NCBI RefSeq assembly: GCF_036669915.1
Contig: NC_089312.1
Location: forward strand, 1,050,801 to 1,114,800
Reading direction: 5' to 3'
Length of the DNA: 64,000 nt
From: Pocillopora verrucosa
Taxonomy: Eukaryota; Cnidaria; Anthozoa; Scleractinia; Pocilloporidae
Each line of letters starts with the position of its first letter. The first letter of the stretch is position 1. Positions 33,590 to 45,147 of this stretch are shown here, piece after piece. The notes under the pieces are model-generated. The model was not told the origin of the DNA, searched no databases, and saw only the letters and a list, made by a program, of their open reading frames with translations. The translations under genes and the position numbers were made by a program.

Positions 33590-34654
33590 ATGCCCCCGTA
33601 TGAAAAGAATGATGTGGCTGAAGAATTTTTGATGGAGGCTGACAAGAAAGATGAGGACATGTCGCAGAATAGGCCATCCATGAAACAACTCAACTTACTG
33701 GTCAAAGATGTAGTCTCACATAGTACTTGGTGGGACCTCTATGGTGTTGACTTAACAATTATGTTTGCAAACTTTGCACTTCTTCCTATCAGTCTTTTTC
33801 TGATTGGATCTGGCTGTATACCTTTGTTTGCAACTGGCTATCTTCTGTTCTCCTATGTCCATGCCACATTTACAGTGAAGCTGGCCCATGCAGCTGTACA
33901 CAATGCCTTGGCAGGCTCATCACATTTCTTCAACCGCCTTCTGTCTGTGTTCTTCATTGAGATCTGGGGAGGTTTTACAGAACAAGGCAGCTTTGAGGCT
34001 CATATTCAGTTACATCACCCTTACACTAATGTGATTGGTTTGGGTGATTCTAGTTCATGGCGAGCACCATTCTTGGGCCGCTTTACATACCTCTTCATTG
34101 CTCCACTGTCCTTGCCACTCTTCAACACTGCAATAGGCATAACCTTGCTCGCTGGACGCTGGTATTCAATTGCTAGGTTTCTCTGTATAGCAACAGCTGG
34201 CTACATCATGCACTTCTGCTTGTTCCGGTACTTAGCTGGATTGTCCCTTTTGGGCACCATCCTTTGCATGATCACTACTCGTTCGGTATTTGCCATTCCA
34301 TACATCCATGTGAATATCTTCCAGCACATTGGTTTGCCCATGTATGATGTAAAGAAACGCCCAAGACGACTCTACCAATTAGCTTCAGCAGCTCTCAATC
34401 TGCCGAGAAATCCACTTCTGGATTATTCCTTTGGCCATTCCATCATCAGCTGCCATGTGGAACATCATTTATTTCCACGACTGTCTGATAACATGTGCCT
34501 GAAAATCAAGCCTGTGGTGTCCAGCTACCTTAAGAATAATAGCCTTCCATATAATGAAGCCACTTATATGAATCAACTATCAAAATTTTACAACAATTAT
34601 GATGAGCTTATGGTGAAAGCTCCACCAATTACAGAACTGATTGGCATACAGTAA
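33590..34654 (+). CDS. FADS6: FADS6-like membrane fatty acid desaturase
   Basis: Single uninterrupted coding exon of 354 residues ending GIQ-TAA. The three histidine boxes of membrane di-iron desaturases are present: HAAVH (100-104), HIQLHH (138-143) and HVEHH (289-293), with a further GH at 282-283. Hydrophobic stretches at about 55-100, 165-190 and 198-245 fit an ER multi-pass enzyme with the boxes on the cytosolic side. There is no N-terminal cytochrome b5 domain (no HPGG motif), unlike front-end desaturases FADS1/2, and the layout fits the FADS6 branch whose substrate is not settled. The start is the ATG at 33590; the frame is open upstream to 33578 but contains no earlier ATG. An intron probably lies in the 5' UTR. 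The gene is convergent with SLU7. Lack of coding introns among multi-exon neighbours is unusual. Assignment to FADS6 rather than another desaturase clade is from memory. Confidence 0.85.
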   Translation: MPPYEKNDVAEEFLMEADKKDEDMSQNRPSMKQLNLLVKDVVSHSTWWDLYGVDLTIMFANFALLPISLFLIGSGCIPLFATGYLLFSYVHATFTVKLAHAAVHNALAGSSHFFNRLLSVFFIEIWGGFTEQGSFEAHIQLHHPYTNVIGLGDSSSWRAPFLGRFTYLFIAPLSLPLFNTAIGITLLAGRWYSIARFLCIATAGYIMHFCLFRYLAGLSLLGTILCMITTRSVFAIPYIHVNIFQHIGLPMYDVKKRPRRLYQLASAALNLPRNPLLDYSFGHSIISCHVEHHLFPRLSDNMCLKIKPVVSSYLKNNSLPYNEATYMNQLSKFYNNYDELMVKAPPITELIGIQ

Positions 34655-35693
34655 AAATATCTTCAACAGGGAATTAAACTATTTAAAGAAGAATTTAAAT
34701 TAATCAGATGTTTAGAGGTCTCTTTTGAGTGGGTAGTTTTCAAAGTTGAGAGGGCCTTCTATTCCCAGGGAGGTCCAGACTCTCTGGGGAAATTTTGAAG
34801 TTCTAGACTCTTGTAGTAGCTTTCTCCTGCACTTTGGGATATTTTCTATTTTATGTTGCTTTGCTATTCCAAAAATTCAGTCTATTTGAAAAGAAATTGA
34901 AGATAACTACATTTATGTTACGAATGCAATGACGTTTATGATAAGGCTAAAAGCAAGTAGTCTGCTAGATCTACTTCACACCCTGCTTTTTTTAATCAGT
35001 ATCATTACTTGAAGAACTTTTTTTATGTAATTGACTTGAAGTGTATTTAGGTACAAAGGTGCATTGGGTGTCTGTTATTAATTTATCATAGCCTACACTG
35101 TATCCTAACATGGAGGTTCTGAATACATTTCCCCAAATGCAGTGTAAACTAACAGGGCTGTGCTCTAGTAGAACCAGTGTACTATAGGTGACTTACTTTT
35201 ATCATTTAGTGACTTGTAAAACTTTATTTATAAAAGTTTTCAAAACCTGGATACCCCAGTTTTCTGAGACAAGAGCCTTTGGGGATATGGTGATCTTATT
35301 GAAGGGCAACCAGCTTGTGGTCAGGGCATTACCTACAGTACTCACTGTACATTTAAAAATCACATATAAATCAAGTTTAAATTGCTATTATTTATAAATC
35401 ATTGGGAAACAGATGGGAAAACTATTTGTTCTAGATTTCTACAGGGCAAAAAAATTTTGTCATCATTTTCAATTGATGTTATTTATTGATTAGATGTAAA
35501 GTTGAAATATACAGATTTGCCATACCAGTTAAGGTCTTAGTGGTTCAGAGGACAGAAGTCTCCCTTTTTCTTTTCCAAACTATTAATTAAGGGTGTTACT
35601 TTTTTAAAGGGAAAATTAACATTAAATTTGTTGTTGTTGTTAGAGATGAATTTGTGATAATTTTAACATTGGAATCCTTTTCTGGTTGATAGA

Positions 35694-35699
35694 AATAAA
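35694..35699 (+). terminator. Candidate poly(A) signal AATAAA for FADS6
   Basis: AATAAA about 1.04 kb after the FADS6 stop, just before the SINE. Confidence 0.45.
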
Positions 35700-35784
35700 G
35701 ATTATGGATAGAAATCACGATCTATTTGAATTAAATTTATTTATTTATCTTGTGCAAAAAAGGACTTTGCAAAAGATGTTTTTT

Positions 35785-35900
35785 CATCTTGTCACAAGCA
35801 TGGGACAAAGAAAAAATTCTGAGTCCCTGTAAGGAATCAAACCTCAGACCTTTGGTTTGATGCTCCAATGTTCCACCACTGAGTCAAAGCATTATTCGAA
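35785..35900 (-). repeat. tRNA-derived SINE, family S2, copy 1
   Basis: On the minus strand it reads as a degenerate tRNA (TGACTCAGTGGTGGAACA as A box, GGTCTGAGGTTTGATTCC as B box), then the tail GGGACTCAGAATTTTTTC, CTTTGTCCCATGC and TTGTGACAAGATG. The same head-tail order occurs at 57653-57760 on the + strand. It is a Pol III-type non-autonomous retroposon. Confidence 0.75.
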
Positions 35901-36533
35901 CTGAAGGCAAAGTTCAGGTGCATAAAAGCATATTATTACTCCTTGGAACTATTGTTTATTTACAGGAGTGTTTTTTTTTACCAGTACAAATGAAGGATTA
36001 ACAAAAATGTTCTCTTGTGTCTTTGATTTCCTGTGAGACTTGCCTACATACACATCATGAATCATCACTTAACTGTAATTCCAGGTGTCTCTGTACAATT
36101 CTTTAAGGACCACACAATGAAATCCTGTTCCCAGCTACATATGTATATTTGCATGCAAAGCAATACAAGTCATCATTTACTCTCCAGAGTGGTGAATGGT
36201 CTATTGGAGAAGTACATCTTTCAGGTCTCCCAAACCCTATTTTTTCTAGATTTCCATCTAAGATTCTGCATAATTTTTTTAAGTCTCACCCTCATTTCTT
36301 AAAATTATAATTAGACAGAAAAAAGTGAGGGACTTGAATCATTAGCCACAAGCTAAAGTCTTTCCATCTGCTGAAGGATCCTTATGACTAAGCATTATGT
36401 GACTGCTGTTGCAAGTTGATCTTAGAACTCACTGACACTGTTTGAGTCAAGGTAAAGCACATAATCTTTTGCTTGGAAGATGTCAAGTCACTGTTTAGCC
36501 TTCTCTATGGCACCCTGTTTATCGCAAAGTGGG

Positions 36534-38040
36534 CTAAAGGAAGTCCTTCATTGGATCATCTTCCTGGCGACGCTTCATGCGATATGCTTCCATCTCCTCC
36601 TCAGTAACCTCATGGTAATCACCTTTGAGAGAGTTGTACGGTCTCTTTCGTTCATCCATGGCAAGTAGTCTGTCTGCTTCTTTCTGGTTCCGTTCCTCTT
36701 TTCTTAGTGCCTAGCAAAGGAAAGATCTCCTTGTTAAATGCCACTCCCAGTATTGTTAAGAAACAGACGGAATATGAAATAATATGAAATACTTATCTAA
36801 GTGTCTTCATCGAGGAAAGCTTTGATAGCTTTGGCGAAGGATCTATACTTTACCTGGTCTTCTAAAACTACTATGTTTAAAACCCCAATCATAAAGAGCC
36901 TCATTGTCAACAAACCTTGTTTAGCTTTTCCTTTTTAACTTCCTCATCATCTTCATCAACTGACTTTTCACTTTTCTTGCCCCTCTTGCGATTTTCTTGA
37001 TGAAGCTAAAATTAAGGAATCCAAATGAATATTTAGAATGTCAGCTGCAGAAAAAAATTTTTTTTTTAACATCCTTTACCTTGACTTTACGCATTAAAGT
37101 TCCTCCTCCATATAATCTTGTGTATTACCATTGAATGCATGCTGGGGGAAGTTTGACATTGATAAAAAAAAGAACTGTGTCTTACAGCTAAGAGTCTTAT
37201 CCACCATTAGAGGAGAGGTACCTACATTTCAGACACCACTTCTTTTAAAAAGTTTTGTTTATCATTTCTATGAAAATGTGATACTAAGTCAATTTTTAGT
37301 GCTTCATATCTCGATGAACGCACACTGACATATGAACCAATAGTTAACTAGCTACACAAAAATAGTAATAATTCTTTCAATAGCCAAAGCTACAGCTGCT
37401 TATGAACTGCATGTTATGGTTTTGTAGTCACGTTTCTGAGTTGCTTTCAGATGGTGGCATCCATAAACCAAATTCAATGCACATTTGAAGACAATTTTCT
37501 ACCCATTACGACAACAGCAGCCCACTTGACAGACATCATTTGGATTCCTAAGTCACAAGTGAACCAGGAGCTGTAAACCATAGCTTTTAACTCAAGAATC
37601 CAGCATCCTTCTACTCAGGCTTTTCTTTTTAGAATGAATCAACAAAAACAAAAGGAAAAGTGGCTTTCTCACTAGGTAGGGTGTAGGCTACATGGTGACA
37701 TCTCAACTAACCTCAAGTAATGTTTTCCCGTTTTCTTCTGCTTCTTGAATCATTCTTGCTGCACTTGTAATTGGTGGATTATTCTGTGGACAGCACGGGA
37801 ATTTAGAGATAAATTTGAAATTAAATAAGCAGTACACTGTTTAAACTACAAACTCAGATATATTATTGCCTTATGGTTTATTTTGCGGACTGAATTAATT
37901 TTTATCATACCCCTGTTGCAGATGAAGCTTTACCAGATTCCCCAGTGCAGTAGGAATTTCTGACAAAAGAATGACAACAAGCATAGCCCCATCTTCCTTC
38001 CTGCCAGTATGAACCCCAAACACTCTGAAAAGAGAATAAA

Positions 38041-38072
<32 letters not shown>

Positions 38073-41000
38073 ATCAGTGGGAGAGTATAGCAGGTAATTT
38101 AGTGTTAACAACTGGATTGAAAATGTAAATTAGCCACCGTAAAGGGTAAAAAAGCTGACGTTTTGAGCTTTAGCTCTTCGTCTTTTCGCTCTGACGAAGG
38201 GCTAACGCTCGAAACGCCAGCTTTTTTACCCTTTACGGTGGCTAATTTACGTTTTCAACCCAGTTGTTAACACTAAATTACTCTGAAAAGAGAGGCAGAC
38301 TTGGACTGAGAAAACAAACTATAACATACAAAACAAGCAAGATAGCACACGCTGATGTGGAGTATACCACATTTTTAATTAATAAATGATTATCAACTAA
38401 AATAGTACTGATTATCAAAACTACAATACTAATATCATGTTGTAATTTTCATGTTCTCAATTCTCACTGTGTGATTGTTTGTGTACACATCCTCTTCATA
38501 TTTGGACTTTGCAACTGCCTTCTCTTGACCTGCAAGGAACAATTTCAAACACAGTAATTGATTGGTTAAGAGAGTGGCACAAGTTTTCTGGACCAATCAC
38601 AGAGTAAAGAAAAGCAAACCAATGTAACCCTGGATTACCTTTGACACTCAAAGGCAAATTGATCTTTAAGGGAGAATGAATTTATTAATACAGCTGTGTT
38701 ACCTTTGATGACCTTTCCAGTTCTTGAGTACTCAACATAATGCTCCTGAAAATGACATTATTTTTAAACAATTCAATAAGAAATAATACATACAGAGTTT
38801 ATCAATTTTTAATACAATTGATCACAATGTACCATGCATCAAGAAACACTGCCTACTACAGGGCACTTTCAATGCTAATAACACTTACAGTTTGAGCCAA
38901 CAACAAGTCTTTGGGAGGAGCATTCAAGTGTTCTTCACCTCCATACTAAGGAAAAAAACAAAGTAATATTTTTTTAGTTATAATACACTGACATAGCTTA
39001 CACTATCAATGATCAATGTATTTAGAAATACGTAATGCAATTTAAGGATTATGTTAACTGTGTAAAGATTATAAGACCTCTCTAATGTACAATTGTTCTA
39101 AAGGATTCTTACCTTCTCAAGTACTGTTAGCTTCTTGTCTTGTTCAAAGTCACCTTTCTTTACTCTGTACTCTTGGTGTAACAGCTCAAGTTTGGTGGGA
39201 TCTGCCTGAAGATGGACATCAGCTCCCTTCTCATATGCCTCCCAAGCAAATACTGGTAAACACAAAAGAATGCAAGTTATTAGGCATACCCAAATCTTTT
39301 GTAAATACTGGTGACCCACAAATACATAGACTTACACTGTGTTTGAGCCATCTTCTGTGTGTCTCCAGAAAATCGAACAAAGTTATCCCCAGAGTAGGTG
39401 ACACTTGAAAAGGAAAAATTCAGAGCATCTTACATTAACAATTATAGTTATGCAAAAACTTTGCTCTGTCAGTTTTCTTTCTCAACAGAGCTAGCACCAT
39501 GTTCACGTAACCTTTAACTCCCATAAGTGACTAAGAGGGAATTTCTCCTTAAAAAAAATCAATATAATATCAAGCAGACAAATGATGGGGAAACAAATAC
39601 ATCAGTTAGAGGCTGGTATATTAGTTGGTCCAATGATAAATTCTTGTGACTAAAAATTATTAATAGGGATTGTATGGTAAACAGCAAGAATTACTAATGA
39701 TGTCTGATGAAAGAAAGAGTTAGAAATTCAACCACACTTTTATTATTTAGTACCTAGCAGGAAAAAGCCCTCAACCACTATGATAAACATTCTCACAAAG
39801 AAAGTGAAAAATCCTCACTTGTTTGCAGTGGCATCTGTTTCCTTGAAAGGGTTTTCTCTCATTGATCTTGTCTTTGGATCATAATATGCTGAGTTGGGGT
39901 CCAGGTTGTATAAATACTAATCAAAATTGAAACAAGAGAAATGATTACTTACTTTCAGCATCAAAAGTTTGCAAAGGAATAAAGTTACCATAAATATAAC
40001 CTAATTGCAACATGAGTATGTTGTGATACAAATCTTTCTTTTAATTACAATTTTCCTTGATTTAAAGTTATTCAAACAACTTTGATTTTCATTTTTTTTT
40101 GTCTCCGATTGATACAGAATACAACACAAAAGAAAATAAGGATCAAACTAGTTTGAAAATTTTTAAACAACAACAACAACAAAAACATTGAAACACAACA
40201 TATTGTGGAATCACATACCTTTGCAGTGTCTTCACGGATTCTTAAGTTCCTGACTGTTGTTCGTCTGATGATGGAACAAAAATTGATTAGATTTAAAACA
40301 ACATATCCATTGCAAATATTAGACACCCTGCAGATCCTCAATGCATAAAAAAATGAAATGATACCACAATGCTACAACACCTAACTGACTGCCTGGCCAG
40401 CAATCCACTTAAAAGATCAAGAGGTTCAAGATTCCAGACTTAATTGCACAGCAGCATACAGTTATAGAAATTGTGTTACAAAAATTGAGAGTGCGTCAGA
40501 AGGGCTTTATTTTCATGTGTTCATTATTTAGCAATTGTAGCATCAAAGCAGTATCATGTTTATTCAATTCATGCACAAGACAGGTGAAAACTAACCTTTT
40601 TGTATCAAATTTTTGTCCCGGCATGTCAGCCCTGTCTGCGTACTTATCTTCATCTTCACTGTCTGGGTCATCCTGCAAACAATTCCAAAGAATTTAAAAA
40701 GAATACAAATGCATAATCTTGAAAATAGTTTCACAAAAGTTTCCTCTGTTCATCAACTTTAAAATCTTTAAGTTAGCAAGATTTTACCACAATTTCTGTT
40801 TTTTTTCCTTCTGCTAGTTCCTCTTCCAGTCTCTCTGCTTTTAAATGCTGTTTGGCCTGAACACAAAGATATTACATGTATTAAATTATGCTTTAACAAA
40901 TACCAACTAAATTTGTGTTTCCAAAACTTGCCCCTTTTTCTACACTCAGAATTGGTTTGCATCTATTTTACCAAAAGAAAATCATTGCTCAATTCCAAAA

Positions 41001-44000
41001 AAGAGCAAAAATTGTCTAAACATTTTCAAATTATGTTATCTAAATGAAAAAGCTACTTTAATATAGGTCATCCTGGTTTTTTGGTAAGTAAATGAAAATT
41101 CACCTCCCTGGTGAGCTCCAATCATAGACAAAAGCCTTCACTTTTTTTTAAATGCGCAAGCTAGTTGCACATGAATTAATGAGCAGAAAGGATGTGCAAT
41201 GCAATAATACAGAATGAACTTAAATCTAACAGAATGACACAGAATAAGGTAAGTGAAAACCTACCATCTCTAATTTGTTATATTCGTCAACAACTTTCTT
41301 GTAGTCCTGAACATTATAGCCATTCCATCTAAATACGAGGAAGAATTGTCATTAATCACAAGCTAATAAAGCTAATGAAACTGATAAGAGAAATAATTCC
41401 ATTTGTAACCAGGCAGTTGAGTAACAACATAAAACTACTGTGAAGTAGGAATGATTAAAGGCATAGCTAGACAACAACGCGTTGGCCTCATGGTTAGTGC
41501 GCTCGACTCCAGATTGAGTGGTCCAGGTTTGAGCCCTGGCTGGAGTCATTGTGTTGTGTTCTTAGACAAGACACTTTACTCTCACAGTGCTTCTCTTCAC
41601 CCAGGTGTACAAATGGGTACCTGCTTCATGCTAACGGAAACCGGAGATAAGCGCTGGCCTATGGGCCACTTGGGCCTGTATAAAGGCTTTACTTTTTAGT
41701 CAACAAGAAGCACTGCAAGAGTCAACACTATGACAAAATTAACTAATTACCTACTGGTTTCATACATACAAAAATGAAAAATACCAGATGGTTGTTATCA
41801 TGAAAGAAAATGACCCTAAACTAGTAGTTTATATCACAGAACACAAATGTAACATGCACAGTCCAATCATAAACTTTGTGAATGGACTGTGCATGTTACG
41901 TGCTCAACAACAACCCTAAACATGCCTTTAAGGGATGTTTAGGGTTGTTGCTGAGCACTGGCTGCTGGGGAAATTTGTAGCACTTATTTATCGCAGCTTC
42001 TTCCATTTCTTGCATCCACCATTTTCTAAAGAGGAAGGTTAGTAGCCCCACATTTTTGGCATTGCAAACCCCCTCCCCCCTTCACCAAACAATAGAAAGC
42101 ACAAAGTGCCTTCTTTGAGACACCACTTTTGAGCCACCTCACTTGAAATTAGGCCAGAAAGTATGATAAGTAGTTAATTTAGGAAGAGAAAGTAATAGAA
42201 GAGAACAAAAGAGAAAAATGAAAAAGAAATGTGTGAAAAAAAAAATTGAAAGAAATGCAGTTTTACCTATCTCTTTTACCATCATAATCAAATGAAAGCT
42301 GAGGCTGTATGTGTTCATCAGCTTTAATATCCTCTCCACTGAACTTAGCACCAACTCTTCTGGGTCTCTGACACAAAAAAAAAATCAGTAATTCTTTGTT
42401 GTCACTAGATCTAATGAACTTGTAAGGCTACTAATTTCAGCTAGTTGAATCTGTGTACAGACTTCACTGTTATGGTAGGTTTTAACTATCACTCAAACAT
42501 AAAAGGGTACTAACCACCAAATAGACATAATTGCTCATTTTATTTATAAAAACTTAATGTCTTGTACAACATGTATACCTCAAGACAGTCGTTCTTTTTA
42601 TGAGTCATGGCTCCACAGTTTTGACAGGCTCCCTTTCTAAACTTGGTAGCTGCTGGTATCTAGGAAAAGTTAAATAATGCTAACTTTTAACCACTGTGGT
42701 CAAAATTGAATTGATTTCTACATCTTAAAAAGGTTAATGACACTTACCACATCAGTCCCTCTTTTGTACCACTCAGTTATCCCTGAAAATTGCTTTTGCT
42801 TTTCCTCTTGTGGCCGTTGATGCTTTAAGGTTGGTCTAAAATGAAAATACAGCAAATTAATTACTGTAATTCACTAAAAACAAAGGATGTTTGCCTAAAA
42901 TATTGGTCAATTTTTAAATTAAAGAAAATTGGCTAAGCTGAATAGCTATAAATGTTTCAGTAAAGAAAATAAAACCCTAAAAAAGTTGCCTTGCTCCTAA
43001 AGTGTGGTTCTGTGGTCCTTTTTTTGTAGTAGTTCCCAACTAGAATCTGAGAGGGCTTGGGGTTTAAACCCCACCAAAGCCTGACTTTTTCTGAGCCTCT
43101 TTTCTTCAATCAAAGTCCACCTGCCAGGATCATCTCTTTGCTTGATTTTCATCCGCAGGTCAAATTAAATTTATTTAATTAAAAAATAGTGAAATAAAAA
43201 GAATTGATCAAAATAGTCAAACCTCGAGTATCATACTCACACTAGAAATGAAAAAACAGTTTACAAGTAGAGGCCAAAGAGTATCAAAATTTTAAAAATG
43301 TAACAATTAACTAAGCTAACTAAACACTGTGTATCTGGGGAGAAGTAAAGAAAATTAATTAATCTTAGTTCTTACCTTGAAGTGCCATAATACCAAGGAG
43401 CTTGTGAGATATACTGTGGAATATGAGGATTGATATCCCTAAAGAGCAAGCAAATAAAAAATTTAACTCCCCCCTATTAACCGAGTTTGAGATCCATGCT
43501 GTTAGTTATGGACCAAGTTTTTTCCACTTGGATTCATAGCTCCATGTGCAAGGTGTAAGGGCTATAAATCTGAGTGGAAAATACATGGTTTTGTAACTTA
43601 AAATAGAGTTCAAGAAATTCAGGTTACTATGAAGTTTACTATCTTAGGCTTCGAATAGAGGGGGAAGATTTCAATTCAAACACACTTTTAATCCTTTAAC
43701 TTCCCAGATCTGATTGTTAATTCTCTCCCCTAGCTCCTACACATTTATTTGTAAATTGGTTAAGAGAATTTGGTGCTCGGAATCAAGATAATATCTTGTA
43801 CCTGATAAGTTTGAGTATTCTCACTAACTATTTGCTGAATAATGTATAGATGCAATAGGGAGAAGTCACATGTTGATCCCTTCTGAGAGTTAAAGGGTTA
43901 AATAGAGCATGCTATAGAGTGAAATACAAGTAAGGCCTACCAAATTGACCAATCGTAAGCCATGTATGTACTAACTGAGAGATGTACTCCATTATCAGAG

Positions 44001-44822
44001 TAGTGAAAACAAGCATACCCTGAATTAGAAAGCAACAAAAAATGGAGCAAATACGAAAATACAATGCCACAGAGGTCCATCTTTTCAGAAGTCCTTCATG
44101 GGAAATACCTGCATAGCTGGCCTAACAGCATTACAAGGTAATATTCGTATTGTGAATTGCACATTATACCAATGCAATTGTTTGGAGTCAACCATCAAGA
44201 TACAGATTCCTTTCTTTTCTTGTTTTGAGAATATATCAGTCCTTTTATATCAGGTTTTGAGTAAAAAGAAACATATAAGCATAATGGGATCAATATCAGT
44301 ATCTGGGCAACTGCCCACCTACCCCTCCCCTAACTCAACAACAGTCAAGTTAGGGTTAATGTTGGGTTAGGGGAGGGGTAGGTGGGTAGTTGCCCAGGTA
44401 CTGATATTGATCCCTATAACGTAGGTGAAATGTGAAGGTTCAAATTGAGCTGTGTACTGACGTACGTACACAATTGTTGATCATGAAAAGCTCTCGTATC
44501 GTTTCTATTAAACCACAGATTCATGGATTGTGTAAGTTATCAATTATAACTTCCATACTATTCTAACCTTAGAAATGAAACGAAAGTACAGTCATTCGAA
44601 TCGTAAATCTGCACACATTTGTTCCTCCAGATATATCATTTCCATGGACATATCAAAGGATTTGCAAGTTACCAAAATACAACAATTAATAAAGATAACT
44701 TACTTTCCTTCTTCGTCCGTCAATGCTGGTGCCGTACCAGCCTTTCTTGCTTCCTCTAACTCTTTTTCTTTACGCCAATCCAGCCGACTCTTTTTCTGTC
44801 CATCTTCGGTTTTAGCCGCCAT
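36534..44822 (-). CDS. SLU7: SLU7 pre-mRNA splicing factor (second-step factor)
   Basis: Nineteen exons in transcript order: 44822-44704, 43438-43376, 42835-42748, 42659-42579, 42367-42267, 41328-41265, 40856-40788, 40672-40596, 40264-40219, 39916-39819, 39403-39336, 39252-39113, 38945-38889, 38745-38703, 38529-38468, 38024-37911, 37783-37712, 37005-36916, 36710-36534 (TAG). All phases agree; 542 residues (human 586). SLU7 acts in the nucleus and holds the 3' splice site for the second transesterification. Motifs run in family order: [17 protein letters not shown], the CCHC zinc knuckle C-x2-C-x4-H-x4-C ([14 protein letters not shown]), [104 protein letters not shown], a lysine-rich stretch, and [13 protein letters not shown] to the C-terminal DDPMKDFL. 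The start codon is 325 bp from that of the divergent lectin gene. Confidence 0.97.
38039..38285. repeat. Inverted-repeat element, family B, copy 2
   Basis: Begins GGGGTAAGTTTCTAAAGAAA and contains arms AATTAGCCACCGTAAAGGGT and ACCCTTTACGGTGGCTAATT around CTGACGAAGGGCTAACGCTC. Outer arms GTTAACAACTGG and CCAGTTGTTAAC also pair. It lies in an SLU7 intron immediately upstream of an exon. Confidence 0.85.
41473..41700 (+). repeat. tRNA-derived SINE, family S1
   Basis: The head reads GTTGGCCTCATGGTTAGTGC with B box CCAGGTTTGAGCCCTGGCTG, like a tRNA. It is followed by a conserved-looking body (TGTGTTGTGTTCTTAGACAA, GACACTTTACTCTCACAGTG, CACCCAGGTGTACAAATGGG) and a T-rich end. This is a typical metazoan tRNA-SINE layout. 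It lies in an SLU7 intron in the opposite orientation to the gene. Confidence 0.8.
41848..41958. repeat. Two adjacent near-perfect hairpins in an SLU7 intron
   Basis: The first pairs TGTAACATGCACAGTCCA (from about 41848) with TGGACTGTGCATGTTAC (ending 41899). The second pairs GTGCTCAACAACAACCCTAA with TTAGGGTTGTTGCTGAGCAC (ending 41958). The arms are nearly perfect and the two structures touch. Probably a nested or compound foldback element. Confidence 0.7.
43688..43901. repeat. MITE-like element, family C, copy 3
   Basis: A 214-bp element with ends TTAATCCTTTAACTTCCCAG and GAGAGTTAAAGGGTTAA and the same internal order (CTGATTGTTAATTCTCTCCC, TTTGAGTATTCTCACTAACT) as the intact copy at 19934-20146. 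Terminal repeats are slightly diverged. Confidence 0.8.
44286..44414. repeat. Foldback element, family A, copy 2 (most intact)
   Basis: The arms GGGATCAATATCAGTATCTG and CAGGTACTGATATTGATCCC pair almost perfectly, with inner arms CCACCTACCCCTCCCCTAAC and GTTAGGGGAGGGGTAGGTGG. It lies in the first SLU7 intron and is 129 bp long. Confidence 0.88.
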
Positions 44823-45147
44823 CTTGTTTCTGTCCCCAAGATGCTTTTCGAGACTCGTAGAATAGTACTAAAGGCAACGTCACTTCCTATTTCGAATTTA
44901 GTAAGGGAAGGGTGGTACGATTTATGTATTTCATGAAACTTTATTTTTACGCTTGAGATTAAGAAGAATCTTGACTTAAAGAACTTTTAAAGCTAAAAAT
45001 GATAAATAATTTATTCAAACTACAAAAAGGAAAACAACTCTAAATTTACTTTACAGTAGATAAAAGCCCTCTTACCCCACTCTAGAAGTAAATATTCGTG
45101 TCTCACTAAAGCGAGACTGCAGCATAACGCTACAGAAGACTTAAGTA
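44823..45147. promoter_or_regulatory. Head-to-head promoter region of SLU7 (-) and LMAN2-like lectin (+)
   Basis: Only 325 bp separate the two start codons, so both promoters and 5' UTRs share this interval. No TATA box is evident. The SLU7 start is in a strong context (GCCGCCAT on the + strand). Confidence 0.75.

Larger units (their letters stand above)
34655..36533. other. FADS6 3' UTR and convergent intergenic region with SLU7
   Basis: No exon is seen. It holds a poly(A) signal for FADS6 (35694-35699) and a tRNA-derived SINE on the minus strand (about 35785-35900). Minor open frames of 60-90 aa are uninformative. Confidence 0.6.

Noticed and set aside
42990-43140. Possible third SINE with GGGGTTTAAACCCC near 43060
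   Set aside because: The palindrome resembles a B box, but no A box or shared tail was found.
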